Shown here piece by piece: positions 1-9,490 of a stretch of DNA of 64,000 bases. Made by a program: the position numbers and the translations under genes. The stretch's first letter is position 1, and each line of letters starts with the position of its first letter. The DNA is from Phormidium tenue FACHB-1050 (GTDB taxonomy: Bacteria; Cyanobacteriota; Cyanobacteriia; Pseudanabaenales; Pseudanabaenaceae), in contig NZ_JACJQY010000004.1 of NCBI RefSeq assembly GCF_014696925.1, positions 62,001-126,000 of the forward strand. Reading direction: 5' to 3'. The notes under the pieces are model-generated. The model had not been told where the DNA came from. It ran no database searches and worked only from the letters and a program-made list of their open reading frames with translations.

Positions 1-606
1 CTCTCTACTCGACAAGGCGATCGCCTTGTGGCTGTGCCAGATTTCTTGTTACGGAGTATCCACCGATCGCTTTATTCTGAGGCAGGGCAAGCAGGTACTC
101 TAGCACTCTATACCTTTGGCTTTGGCTGGGGCGGCTCTTTTTACGATCACATTCGTAGCGAAATCGAGTCCTATCAAGGCACGACAATTATGGCGACTAA
201 TGCGGTGGAATTTCTCGCTACAATGCGCCAACTCTGGACAGTACATGGCATGGGAACTATAACTATTGACTTTAGCCATCGACAACATGGACTAATTGTC
301 GTAACTACCGAAAATTCTGTGCTAACGACAGGGAGTGAAATTGGCTTACAGTCGGGTAGTAAGTTGCCTTGGCATCAGTTGCAAGCGGGATTTATTGCTG
401 CATGGTTTTCACGCTGGGCAGGTAAGGATATCTGCGCCTGTGCAACGGACTGGTCGTCGCCACCAGAGCCAGAGGTTGATAACTCCTCTAAACAGGAGAG
501 TTACACGCGCTTTCTGATTGGGATAACTAGTAAAGTTCAACCAGTTGAGGGTTTTGTAAAGCAAGGAATGCGAACAGCGGAAATTTTGGAGAAACTTACG
601 GCGTAA
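1..606 (+). CDS. V4R-like domain protein, 3' part only
   Basis: The frame is open from the first base, so the GTG at 28 is probably internal and the real start lies upstream of the window. The 201 visible residues resemble the V4R (vinyl-4-reductase) small-ligand-binding fold: a LALYTFGFGWGG segment that fits the family's Tyr-x-x-Gly-x-x-Trp-Gly region, several hydrophobic strands, then AGFIAAWFSRWAGKDICAC near the position where V4R proteins have Cys-rich strands. The family binds small hydrophobic molecules or metals, often beside a signalling domain, but the partner domain is not visible here. The family call rests on memory of the pattern only. A GC-rich palindrome follows the stop. Confidence 0.45.
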   Translation, partial: LSTRQGDRLVAVPDFLLRSIHRSLYSEAGQAGTLALYTFGFGWGGSFYDHIRSEIESYQGTTIMATNAVEFLATMRQLWTVHGMGTITIDFSHRQHGLIVVTTENSVLTTGSEIGLQSGSKLPWHQLQAGFIAAWFSRWAGKDICACATDWSSPPEPEVDNSSKQESYTRFLIGITSKVQPVEGFVKQGMRTAEILEKLTA

Positions 607-608
607 AT

Positions 609-706
609 AAAAAAGCTGTGCAAAGCGCCGCTTTTTATAGCTATAGCCACCTGCATAAACCCCAAATAGTGTGAGGCGGTGCGAAGCACCGCCTCACACT
701 ATTTGG
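609..706. repeat. two extragenic hairpins after the V4R-like gene
   Basis: The first hairpin (609-636) is imperfect, with A-rich and T-rich outer arms that could act as a terminator. The second (662-706) is a perfect 21-bp stem around a GAA triloop, with outer arms CCAAATAGTGTGAGG. The same outer arm recurs around 22500-22540, so it belongs to the family A palindromes described elsewhere in this annotation. It lies between the convergent ends of the V4R-like gene and the RND permease. Confidence 0.8.
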
Positions 707-721
707 CGACAGTTATATTTA

Positions 722-3700
722 CTAATTTCTTGATGATGCTTTTGCTGGTACTAACTTTCTTACTTTTGCCCAACTCAACTCATGCATCAATACATAGGAG
801 CAAGGAATTAGGAATAAGGTCAGGATTGTGGCTAAAGCCAATCCTGAAAAAGTGACAATACCTAGCGGCTGTAGGAACTCGCCGCCTTCGCCACCGCCCA
901 ACGCTAGGGGAAAAGCTCCAATTACAGTAGTAATTGTGGTCATTAAAATGGGACGTAAACGGATTGGTGCAGCTTGCAAAATAGCCTGAATCCGACTGCA
1001 TTTCTGCTCCTCTCGTAATTGATTGGCGAACTCCACCATGACGATCGCATTGTTTACGACAATACCAACTAGCAAAATTGCCCCAATTACCACGATTACA
1101 TTAATCGAGCTACTGGTCACATATAGACCAAAAATACCACCAGCAAGGGCAAGAGGAATCGTCAGCATAATTACTAATGGATCGAGCAGTGAGTTGTACT
1201 GCACTGCCATCACCACAAATACCAAGAAGGAAGCAAGTAAACCCAACACTAAAAAAGATTTTGAGAGATTATCGTTAGCTGTCTTAGCAGTACTGGGCAG
1301 TACCGTTACTCCATCTGGCAACTTAACCTCAGCGATCGCCTGTTCAGTTTGTTGGAGCGCACCACTGAGACTTGCACCACGCTCCATGCTACCGAGAATT
1401 AGATAAACTTGACGCTGGTTAATGCGTTGAATTTCCCCTGGGGCGCGACCTTCGCGCAGAGTTGCCACATCCGCAAGGCGAACAGGGCGATTATTGCTAA
1501 CAAATAGAGGGACTTGTTGCAATTGCGAAGAGTTTTTGCGTAACTCAGGATCAAGCTGTACCCGCACATCGATCAGGCGATCGCCGCGTTGTAATTGCGT
1601 GGGGACTGAACCTGTAATAGCAGTTTGCAGAGTTGAGCCGATCGCTTGGGTGGATAGTCCTAACGCTTGCAGCCGTTCCCAATCAGGAATAATTTGGACT
1701 TCAGGCTGACGGGCATCGGTGTCGGGGCGGAAGTTCGCGCCTTTAACTGACTTCTCCAAGGCTCCAAGAACTTCTAAACCTGCTTGCGTCAATAGTTCGG
1801 GATTACTACCTTGCAAAACGACATCAATATCGGTTCTGGGTACAGGGGAATTATTGACGATGATCCCGCGTACTTGTCCAGGGTTAACCCGAATTCGGAT
1901 TCCTGCAAGATTTAACTTGGCAATTTCCCGATTCACGCGACTCACAAAACCAGTAAGATCGGCATTTGGCTTGAGCGTAATCGTACTGCCACTGCGTAAG
2001 GGATTAGCAGTAACGTTATTACCAAAGGAACCACCACCAATAGTAGAGAAAGCATAGGCAGTTTCAGGCTGCTTAATCAGAATTTCATCGACGATTTCCA
2101 TCACCCTACGGTTTTCGGCGAGGGTTGTGCCTGCGGGGAATTGAGCATTGACGCTGACATCACCTGTTTTAACTTGAGGAATGATTTCTTGCGGCAGTTG
2201 TCTTGCCATGAAGAAGCCACCACCACCAAGTACAGCAAACAGTCCAATCACTACCAACAGACGATAATGGATAATCTTTGCTAAGAAACCTGCATAGCCC
2301 AAGGTCGCCGCTTCAAATCGTTGCTGAAATCCACGCATAAACCATGTTTCACTTAATCCACTCGACCAAGGGACGGCTAATAAACGTGAGGCTAGCATTG
2401 GTACTACGGTGATGGCGATCGCGATCGCGGCGATATTCCCAAAGCTAATCGTCAGAATCAGTTGATTGAATAATAGCGATAGAAATCCACCCAACAATAA
2501 AAACGGAAAAATTACGACGAGGTTGGTACTGGTGGAAGCAACTAGCGCTGATTCTATTTCGGCACTGCTGGCTTGGGACTGAGCGATCGTATCTTGAACT
2601 CCATTACTCCTTCGCATTTTCTCAACGCCGATCAGGATATTGTCTAACATCACGATTGAGCAGTCTACGACACCGCCCACGCACAGAGCCAGACCACCTA
2701 AGCTAAATATATTAAGCGAAAATCCGAAAATACCCATACAGATAATTGAGGCAAGGGTAGCCAGAGGAATTGCCAGCGTAATAATCAGAGTTTGTCGCAC
2801 TGAGCCAAGAAATAGCAACACCGCACCTCCCGCGAGGAAGGCTCCCATAATGCCAGAGGATGTAACGTTGGCAACGGAAACTCTGATTAGTTTTGACTCG
2901 TCGATGGTCGCCGTTATCTCCGCATCACTGGGAATTAAGCCGTTTTCCTGAAGGTTGGCAATCTTTTCCTTGACGCGATCGACCACCTCAATCGTATTCG
3001 CATCGGGCTGCTTCGTTACTAACAACCGTACTGCTTCCTGTCCATTTAAAGTCGTGAAAACCCGTTGTTCTTCTGTACTATCAATAATTTCGGCAAAGTC
3101 GCGCAGATAAACTTGTCTAGGCGGGGTCGTAGCCGATGGATTGCTGACAACAAAGGATAGATTTTCTAGTTCTTTAGCGTTTTTAAACTTGCCGATCGCC
3201 CGAGTCAGTGGCTCCACCGCACCATTGCGTAACCTACCACCTGAAATATCAACATTGCGATCGCGCAATGCGCTCAAAACCTCATTAACGCTCACGCCTG
3301 CTGATTGTAATCGAGGGAGATCGAGATTAACCTGTACTTCTTCCTTAACACCGCCAACTACATCAACACCTGCAACCCCAGGCACGATCGCTAGTTCACG
3401 TCCCAACTCCTCATCAGCAAATAATCGCAACTCTGGCAAGGATAAGGAAGGTGATGTGAGCGCAAACTCATAGATGGGAAATTGTGACGGATCAAATTTA
3501 AAAATTCTTTCATTCTCGACGACATCAGGCAAACGACTCCGACCACGGTTAAAGCTCGCCACTGCGTCATTCAGAGCCTGATCAACATCACTTCCTGCAT
3601 CAAAAAACAAATCAACTCGCACCTGTCCTTCGCGAGTACGCGAAAAAAGCTGATTCACACCTTCCGTAATTGCTAAAGCTTCTTCTAGCGGTTTAGTGAC

Positions 3701-3925
3701 TTCGGTAATAGCCACCTCTGGAGAAATCCCTGGAACATCAATCTGTACGCCGATGCGGGGATAAACAATTGATGGTAGCAAATCCACTTGTAAGCGAGTT
3801 ATATAAAATGCGCCCATCACAAAAATGGCGATCGTCAGCATCAGCGTACCGATGTGGCGGCGAATTGCTGTAGCGCTGATACTAAATCCTGTCGGCTTGG
3901 GACTGGACGAGTTTTGGTTGCTCAT
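722..3925 (-). CDS. RND-family efflux permease (HAE1/AcrB type)
   Basis: Inner-membrane proton-driven exporter that works with a periplasmic adaptor and an outer-membrane channel to expel hydrophobic compounds or metals. Length 1067 aa is normal for the family. Visible features are the first transmembrane helix near residues 25-45, two large periplasmic loops with the internal duplication, and two clusters of membrane helices. The transmembrane-4 relay segment reads GGVVDCSIVMLDNI, with Asp421 followed by Cys422 where AcrB has two Asp; many HAE1 proteins also have a single Asp. The adaptor gene lies just upstream in the same direction with a 61-bp gap holding a hairpin. Substrate cannot be predicted. 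Confidence 0.93.
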   Translation of the reverse strand: MSNQNSSSPKPTGFSISATAIRRHIGTLMLTIAIFVMGAFYITRLQVDLLPSIVYPRIGVQIDVPGISPEVAITEVTKPLEEALAITEGVNQLFSRTREGQVRVDLFFDAGSDVDQALNDAVASFNRGRSRLPDVVENERIFKFDPSQFPIYEFALTSPSLSLPELRLFADEELGRELAIVPGVAGVDVVGGVKEEVQVNLDLPRLQSAGVSVNEVLSALRDRNVDISGGRLRNGAVEPLTRAIGKFKNAKELENLSFVVSNPSATTPPRQVYLRDFAEIIDSTEEQRVFTTLNGQEAVRLLVTKQPDANTIEVVDRVKEKIANLQENGLIPSDAEITATIDESKLIRVSVANVTSSGIMGAFLAGGAVLLFLGSVRQTLIITLAIPLATLASIICMGIFGFSLNIFSLGGLALCVGGVVDCSIVMLDNILIGVEKMRRSNGVQDTIAQSQASSAEIESALVASTSTNLVVIFPFLLLGGFLSLLFNQLILTISFGNIAAIAIAITVVPMLASRLLAVPWSSGLSETWFMRGFQQRFEAATLGYAGFLAKIIHYRLLVVIGLFAVLGGGGFFMARQLPQEIIPQVKTGDVSVNAQFPAGTTLAENRRVMEIVDEILIKQPETAYAFSTIGGGSFGNNVTANPLRSGSTITLKPNADLTGFVSRVNREIAKLNLAGIRIRVNPGQVRGIIVNNSPVPRTDIDVVLQGSNPELLTQAGLEVLGALEKSVKGANFRPDTDARQPEVQIIPDWERLQALGLSTQAIGSTLQTAITGSVPTQLQRGDRLIDVRVQLDPELRKNSSQLQQVPLFVSNNRPVRLADVATLREGRAPGEIQRINQRQVYLILGSMERGASLSGALQQTEQAIAEVKLPDGVTVLPSTAKTANDNLSKSFLVLGLLASFLVFVVMAVQYNSLLDPLVIMLTIPLALAGGIFGLYVTSSSINVIVVIGAILLVGIVVNNAIVMVEFANQLREEQKCSRIQAILQAAPIRLRPILMTTITTVIGAFPLALGGGEGGEFLQPLGIVTFSGLALATILTLFLIPCSYVLMHELSWAKVRKLVPAKASSRN

Positions 3926-3955
3926 AGTTACCTCTTAAAAATAATTAAAAAAAAT

Positions 3956-3989
3956 AAAAATGTAAGGTGCAAAGCGCCTTACATTTTTA
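3956..3989. repeat. hairpin between adaptor and permease genes
   Basis: Inverted repeat with arms AAAAATGTAAGG and CCTTACATTTTT around GTGCAAAGCG. The right arm overlaps the last codons of the adaptor gene. It has the shape of an intrinsic terminator on either strand, so it could reduce read-through from the adaptor to the permease gene or stabilise the adaptor mRNA. Confidence 0.8.
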
Positions 3990-5327
3990 TTTAGAAGATT
4001 CCGATAACACACTGAGCTTGACGGCATCACCATCCTGTAACTTGCCACCACTCCTGACCACAATGCGATCGCCTTCTTGCAAACCAGAGAGAATCACAAC
4101 TTTGCCATCACGGCGATCGCCAAGAGTAACCTTCCTTGCCGCCACTTTGGGTTCTTTCGGATCACCCGTAATCACAAAAACTGAGCCAGTTTTCGGCTTT
4201 CCTTTTTCAGTAGCATTAGACTTGGTATCTGTTTTCGGCTTTGCTGGTTGATTGGGCTGGGTATTTGTATCTTTAGGTGCTTGAGTCGGTCGTCCTGCTG
4301 CTTCTAGAGCAGTTTCCGCGATCACAATTTGGCGAGCCTGATTACTTGAAAACTGAACTCTCGCTAGCTGACCGCTCCCCAATTTATTGTCACGATTGGG
4401 AACTACAACTTCCACAGGGATGAGACGAGCTACGGGATCCGCCACTGGCGAAATCCGTCTCACTGTTCCTGTAAACTTTTGATTGGGGAAGGTATCAAAT
4501 CGCACATCAACGGATTGATTTAAACGAACTTTGCTAATTTCCAATTCTGAAATCAGTACAATTACTTTAACTTGACTAAAATCACCTAACTTTATAACGT
4601 CATTACCTGCGAATAGAAGATTGCCAGTTTCACTAACGCGCTCTAGCACAACACCACTAATCGGTGCAGTAATCGTAGTGTAGGATTGACGTTCCTGTTC
4701 CCTTAATCTAATCGCTTCTTGAGCTAAAACTCTTTGTGAACTTGCTCCCACCGTCTGTTGCTGAAGACTAACTTGTTGCTCAGCCGATCGCAATGATTGT
4801 TCGGCAGATCGCGCACGAGTGCTCGCAGTCTCCGCAGCTTGAGAAGATACGGCTCCATCTTTAGCCAATTGGGTGAAGCGATTTGCGTCGGCTTGAGCCT
4901 GTTGATATTCCACTCTAGCTCGTTCTACTTGGGCACGGGCATTACCCACGGCTGCGCTTGCTTGAGATACTTCTGCTTCCCTAGCCGCAACTTCTGCTTC
5001 AGCCTGTAGCACAGTTGCAGATAGAACTGCATCATCCAATTGGGCGATTGCTTGTCCTGCGGCAACGCGATCGCCAACATCCACATTCAGATCTAGCAAA
5101 CGCCCTTCCAGTCGGGATTTTACCGATACTTCCCTTATTGGTGCAGTTGTGCCTGTGTACTCTGTCTCAGCTTGGAGAGAATCAAACTTAGCGATCGCTA
5201 CATCTACAGCTATAGCAGGTTTTTGGCTCTGTACTTGAGCTTGAGAGGCATCTTTAGTGCTTTGAGTGCAACTCGCAGTTACGCCCGCTAAGCTAGTAAT
5301 TGTGGCTAATATCCAAAAAGCTTTCAT
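3987..5327 (-). CDS. RND efflux periplasmic adaptor (MexA/HlyD family)
   Basis: Links the inner-membrane RND pump to the outer-membrane channel. From the ATG at 5327 it is 446 aa and begins MKAFWILATITSLAGVTASC, a lipoprotein-like signal with a candidate acylated Cys20, although the residue three before the Cys is Thr rather than the usual Leu. An upstream in-frame start at 5429 would add 34 residues without signal character, so it is not preferred. The rest shows the barrel-sandwich half, a long Ala/Gln-rich coiled-coil hairpin (about 85-205), the second lipoyl half (TITAPISGVVLERVSETGN) and beta-barrel domains. A Lys/Pro/Thr-rich linker near residues 340-370 is unusual in length. Confidence 0.92.
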   Translation of the reverse strand: MKAFWILATITSLAGVTASCTQSTKDASQAQVQSQKPAIAVDVAIAKFDSLQAETEYTGTTAPIREVSVKSRLEGRLLDLNVDVGDRVAAGQAIAQLDDAVLSATVLQAEAEVAAREAEVSQASAAVGNARAQVERARVEYQQAQADANRFTQLAKDGAVSSQAAETASTRARSAEQSLRSAEQQVSLQQQTVGASSQRVLAQEAIRLREQERQSYTTITAPISGVVLERVSETGNLLFAGNDVIKLGDFSQVKVIVLISELEISKVRLNQSVDVRFDTFPNQKFTGTVRRISPVADPVARLIPVEVVVPNRDNKLGSGQLARVQFSSNQARQIVIAETALEAAGRPTQAPKDTNTQPNQPAKPKTDTKSNATEKGKPKTGSVFVITGDPKEPKVAARKVTLGDRRDGKVVILSGLQEGDRIVVRSGGKLQDGDAVKLSVLSESSK

Positions 5328-5470
5328 AGTCGTGAAGAGAGCAAGTATTGAGTTTTCTAAAGTTATTTTAAGTGATACTCTGTGTTTTTGTGGGATATTT
5401 CTACGATAAAACTTTTGATTAACAAACACTTGTCGTCGTCAATACATATGCCAATTATGCCAATATAGAT

Positions 5471-6361
5471 TTGGGAATTGTCAGAATTTCTTGCAATCCT
5501 CTAGTTTTTACTAATTTAACTTCTGTGATTCCTCCTAGTGTTTTAGCAATTATTTTTTCTATTGTGGTTAGTATGATCGCCATAGGGATTTTGTGCTATC
5601 CATTGTTTGTAAAGTGGCAACGCGATCGCCTCATGGCGCAGCAATTTCCTAAGTCATGGTTAAGCATTATCGAAAGTAATCTTTCTATTTATAGGTGTTT
5701 GACTTCTGAACAGCAAAAGGAATTGCTCGGCTATATACAAGTATTTCTGAAAGAGAAGCAATTTATTGGCTGTCTAGGATTGCAAATTACGGAAGAGATT
5801 AAAGTCACGATCGCAGCGATCGCTTGTTTGTTGTTATTTAGCGATCACAAGACCTACTTCCCAAACCTACGCTCCGTTTTTGTATATCCCCATGCTTATA
5901 TTGTAAATGAGCTAACAATGAACAGCTATGTAGTGGAAGAACGCCGTGTCGCTAGATTAGGAGAGTCATGGACAAGAGATCAATTAGTCCTCTCTTGGGA
6001 GCAAATACAGCAAGATGTTCTCAATTGGAAAGATGGACATAATGTGATTTTGCATGAGTTTGCTCATCAGCTTGATCAAGAGGATGGGCAAGCTGAGGGC
6101 GTGCCAATTTTGCCGAGAGTCTTAGATTATGAAGTATGGAAACAGGTAATGTCGGCGGAATATTTGCAACTATGCGATCGCGTCGAGAATGGTCAAAAGA
6201 CTGTCCTTGATAGTTATGGCGCAACTAGTCCTGCGGAGTTTTTTGCAGTGGCAACGGAGACATTTTTCGAGAAGCCAAATCAGTTATATCAAAAGCATCC
6301 ATCTCTTTATGAACTACTACAGAGATACTATCGCCTCGATCCTCAACAATGGCTGAATTAA
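5471..6361 (+). CDS. MtfA-like zinc peptidase (M90 family)
   Basis: MtfA is a cytosolic zinc aminopeptidase that in Escherichia coli interacts with the glucose regulator Mlc; its role in cyanobacteria is not established. The protein has HEFAHQLDQEDG at residue 195, giving His195, Glu196 and His199 of the HExxH zinc site, and a downstream SPAEFFAVATETFFE segment with the third-ligand region. An N-terminal membrane helix (about residues 20-42) precedes the domain, so it is probably membrane-anchored. The start is uncertain: TTG at 5471 or the in-frame GTG at 5525 (residue 19), and neither has a strong ribosome site. It is divergent from the efflux adaptor and convergent with recQ, whose stop is 2 bases away. 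Confidence 0.85.
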   Translation: MGIVRISCNPLVFTNLTSVIPPSVLAIIFSIVVSMIAIGILCYPLFVKWQRDRLMAQQFPKSWLSIIESNLSIYRCLTSEQQKELLGYIQVFLKEKQFIGCLGLQITEEIKVTIAAIACLLLFSDHKTYFPNLRSVFVYPHAYIVNELTMNSYVVEERRVARLGESWTRDQLVLSWEQIQQDVLNWKDGHNVILHEFAHQLDQEDGQAEGVPILPRVLDYEVWKQVMSAEYLQLCDRVENGQKTVLDSYGATSPAEFFAVATETFFEKPNQLYQKHPSLYELLQRYYRLDPQQWLN

Positions 6362-6363
6362 AG

Positions 6364-8589
6364 CTATAAAGGTTCTTTTTCATTTTGCCAAATGGCGCGA
6401 ATGATCTTAATTTCATCGTAGGTATATTCCTCGCGCAGATGATCAAAGAGATTGCGTAAGGAATCCCCACCGATCGCATCTAATGCTTCATAAATTACGG
6501 TTTGACGTTCTGGTGGCACAAGGCGATCGCAGTTAATTGCATAACCAGCTTCAATTAATTGGACGAGATGCGTCCAGACTGTTGCAGGTTTCAGTCCGCG
6601 ATCGCGGGCAATTTCATCAATATCTAAGCCATTCTCATACATGGCTAGGGTTTCGCGCTGTGTACTCGCTTTTGATAGTTTTGATTTTGGTGTAGATTCC
6701 TGTTTAACTCTAGATACAGTTGATTCAGTAGGTTCCGCAGGCGGATATTTGAGATGATGTTCGAGAATAATCGCGATGAAGTCATCAGCATATTGCTCTA
6801 GCTTCTTCGCACCAACCCCTGACAATTTAGCGAAATCTTTGCGATTAGTGGGTTGTTGCTCTGCCATTTGATTAAGCGTCGCATTACTAAAAATCACATA
6901 GGGCGGTACTTCCTGCTCATCGGCAAGATTTTTACGTAGTAATCGCAATCTCTCAAAGAGAATATCAACATCAACGGATCTCTCTTTTACGCTTTCGCGA
7001 TCAGCAACAGAGGCAGGCTCAGTATCCCGTTCTATTGGTAACAATACATTTCGTTGGTTTCGCATTACTTCCCAACTGCGATCGTTGAGCTTGAGAATGC
7101 CATAACCATCAGTGGTTTGAGTTAAGAAACCTTGATGAATTAGCGATCGCCCTAATTGCCGCCATTCATCCAGACTGCGATCTTTACCAATACCATAGGT
7201 TGAGAGGTTCTCATGTCCATGCTGCAATACCTTCTCTTTGCGTGAACCTCGCAATACATCAATAATATGTCCTGCTCCAAATCGCTCTTTTGTCCTTGCC
7301 ACACAGGATAGGAATTTCTGAGATTCCACTGTCCAGTCTTCCATTGGCTTAGGTGTGAGGCAGTTATCACAATTGGCACAATCTCCATGAAAATGTTCGC
7401 CAAAATAGCGCAGGAGAATCGTGCGGCGACAGGCGACACCCTCGGCATAGTCTACTACTTGTCGTAGTTGCTGTTGAGCAATTCTCTGTTCCGCTTCTAA
7501 TGGCTCATTAGTGTGCGGATCGACTTTTTGAGCGATGAGATACTTGATTGTTTCTAGATCTCCATAGCCCAAAAATAAAGTACAGTGAGAATCCTCACCA
7601 TCACGTCCCGCCCGTCCAGATTCTTGATAATAGCCTTCAATATTGCGTGGTAAATCGTAATGAATCACAAACCTTACATCAGGTTTATTAATTCCCATCC
7701 CAAAGGCAACAGTTGCTACCATTACCTGTACATCGTCGCGAATCCATCGTGTTTGGTTCTCTTCCCGTTCTTTATTTCCTAATCCTGCATGATAGGGAAT
7801 TGCTTCGATGCCATCTTCTTGGAGACGGCTAGCTATTTCATCGACGCGCTTACGACTGAGGCAATAAACTATTCCTGAACCCTGTAGGCGTTTGATTTGA
7901 CGTAAGAGATTGACATAGGTTTGCTCATTACCCTGCTTCGGAACAACTTCATAATAGAGATTAGAACGATTGAAACTGGCAACATGAATATAGGGATTTT
8001 TTAGTTCTAACTGCTGGCTAATATCTTCACGTACTCTTTCGGTAGCCGTAGCTGTCAAGCCAATCATCGGTACATCAGGAAATATTTGCCGAATTCGACT
8101 TAGCTGACGATATTCAGGACGAAAATCATGCCCCCATTCTGAGACACAATGCGCCTCATCGATCGCAAATCCTGCAATCCCAATTTTGTTTTTAATAATA
8201 TTTAGAAATTCGAGAAACTGTTCGGCAAATAAGCGTTCGGGGGCAACGTAAACTAATTTAATTGCTCCATTCAAAATAGCTTGCGATCGCTGATTAGTCT
8301 CTCTTCCTGATAAGGTACTATTCAGAAAAGTCGCGCCAATTCCATTCTCTTTGAGCGCTGTCACTTGATCTTGCATTAAAGCAATTAATGGCGAAACGAC
8401 GATGGTTACACCCGTTTTTAGTAACGCAGGTAATTGAAAACAAATCGATTTACCGCCACCCGTAGGCATAATCGCTAGAGTGTCTCGCCCTGCGAGACTT
8501 GCTTCGATAATTTCGCGCTGTCCCGCCCGAAAGGATTCGTACCCAAAATATTGTTTCAGCGCTTGCTGTAGAGAATCGCTATTTGTCAT
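6364..8589 (-). CDS. recQ: ATP-dependent DNA helicase RecQ
   Basis: 3'-5' DNA helicase for recombination and replication-fork repair. The 741 aa contain Walker A TGGGKS at 43-48, the DEAH box in DEAHCVSEWGHDFRPEY near 145, motif VI YYQESGRAGRDG, the zinc-binding Cys cluster (CRRTILL...CDNC) of the RQC domain, an HRDC domain (about 520-600, LAKLSGVGAKKLEQYADDF) and a C-terminal helix-turn-helix domain of the kind found in some RecQ proteins. The gene starts 3 bases after the stop of the Uma2-like gene, so the two are probably co-transcribed. Confidence 0.96.
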   Translation of the reverse strand: MTNSDSLQQALKQYFGYESFRAGQREIIEASLAGRDTLAIMPTGGGKSICFQLPALLKTGVTIVVSPLIALMQDQVTALKENGIGATFLNSTLSGRETNQRSQAILNGAIKLVYVAPERLFAEQFLEFLNIIKNKIGIAGFAIDEAHCVSEWGHDFRPEYRQLSRIRQIFPDVPMIGLTATATERVREDISQQLELKNPYIHVASFNRSNLYYEVVPKQGNEQTYVNLLRQIKRLQGSGIVYCLSRKRVDEIASRLQEDGIEAIPYHAGLGNKEREENQTRWIRDDVQVMVATVAFGMGINKPDVRFVIHYDLPRNIEGYYQESGRAGRDGEDSHCTLFLGYGDLETIKYLIAQKVDPHTNEPLEAEQRIAQQQLRQVVDYAEGVACRRTILLRYFGEHFHGDCANCDNCLTPKPMEDWTVESQKFLSCVARTKERFGAGHIIDVLRGSRKEKVLQHGHENLSTYGIGKDRSLDEWRQLGRSLIHQGFLTQTTDGYGILKLNDRSWEVMRNQRNVLLPIERDTEPASVADRESVKERSVDVDILFERLRLLRKNLADEQEVPPYVIFSNATLNQMAEQQPTNRKDFAKLSGVGAKKLEQYADDFIAIILEHHLKYPPAEPTESTVSRVKQESTPKSKLSKASTQRETLAMYENGLDIDEIARDRGLKPATVWTHLVQLIEAGYAINCDRLVPPERQTVIYEALDAIGGDSLRNLFDHLREEYTYDEIKIIRAIWQNEKEPL

Positions 8590-8592
8590 AAA

Positions 8593-9282
8593 TTATGATT
8601 TTGAGAAAGTCTGTAATAACCATCGGGCGATCGCACCATCATCTTCCTCTTTTTGGCTACGCTTTAAGGCTTCTTCGACTATGTTAATTTCTAATCCTTC
8701 AAGAACTTGTGATTGCGAAATTCTACCACTACGACCATTGGCGATCGCAAAGGCAAATACTTCTGAGGTATTGGCATTCACTGCCCAATATTCTTGAACT
8801 TCTAAACGTTCATAGAGTAGTCTTTTGTAACTCAAATCATCTTGAATGGTGGTTGCAGAAATTTCCACAACTAGGGTTGGCAAATCAAACTCATTTAAAT
8901 CAACTGGAGAATTGTTCCTAGGTGGAATTTTTAATCCATTACCTAGGTAGAAAGCTATATCTGGCTGAAATTCAGCACTATTTTTTTTCCGAAAACTACA
9001 GTTTGTATACTCGTAGATAATGATGTTGGCAAGGGTCGCAAACAATCGAACTGCGTTAGAAACAATCGAGTTCTCATGAGCGTGAATTGGTCCAACGGGT
9101 GACATTTCAATCCTCATTAAATTCTGGTCGTAGTAAAATCGGGCTTTATCTAAGCTTGGCTCTTCAGTAAGAGCTAGAAATTTATCCCAAGATGCTTTTA
9201 ACCAAACATCAGACTCAATTTCTGGCTTGACTTCTACGCTATTTTTTGGATCGTTTGCCTTTGCGCTAACCGTAATAGTCAT
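8593..9282 (-). CDS. Uma2 family (DUF820) putative endonuclease
   Basis: Member of the PD-(D/E)XK-like Uma2 family, which is greatly expanded in cyanobacteria; a nuclease activity is inferred from the fold and biological roles are unknown. The core is visible: EFQPDIAFYLGN (Asp), LPTLVVEISATT (Glu), and the closing YERLEVQEYWAVNANTSEV segment. At 229 aa it has the usual length. Its stop is immediately before the recQ start codon, which suggests a two-gene operon and raises, without proving, a link to DNA repair. Confidence 0.87.
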   Translation of the reverse strand: MTITVSAKANDPKNSVEVKPEIESDVWLKASWDKFLALTEEPSLDKARFYYDQNLMRIEMSPVGPIHAHENSIVSNAVRLFATLANIIIYEYTNCSFRKKNSAEFQPDIAFYLGNGLKIPPRNNSPVDLNEFDLPTLVVEISATTIQDDLSYKRLLYERLEVQEYWAVNANTSEVFAFAIANGRSGRISQSQVLEGLEINIVEEALKRSQKEEDDGAIARWLLQTFSKS

Positions 9283-9320
9283 GATTAACCCAGTTAGGTT
9301 GTATTGATGATGATTTTAAC

Positions 9321-9441
9321 ATAGCGGTTTTCAAGTGAACCACTGCCTTCGGCAGTGGCTCAAACAATTAGGGCTTAGCCGTAAAATAAGAACCAAATTT
9401 TTGATAGCGAGGCGAAGCTGCCCTATCAAAAATTTGGTTCT
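9321..9441. repeat. two palindromes with an ATAGCGGTTTTCAAG end
   Basis: Two inverted repeats fill the gap between the Uma2-like gene and the next minus-strand gene: CCACTGCC-TTC-GGCAGTGG (9340-9358) and a longer imperfect one with arms AGAACCAAATTTTTGATAG (9389-9441). The left boundary ATAGCGGTTTTCAAG resembles the ends of the element at 44831-44922, so they may be one family. The Uma2 gene start is 39 bases to the left. Confidence 0.7.
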
Positions 9442-9490
9442 TTCACCTAAAGATTTGATCGAAAAAAATCGGGAAGCTCCATCTCCGCAT

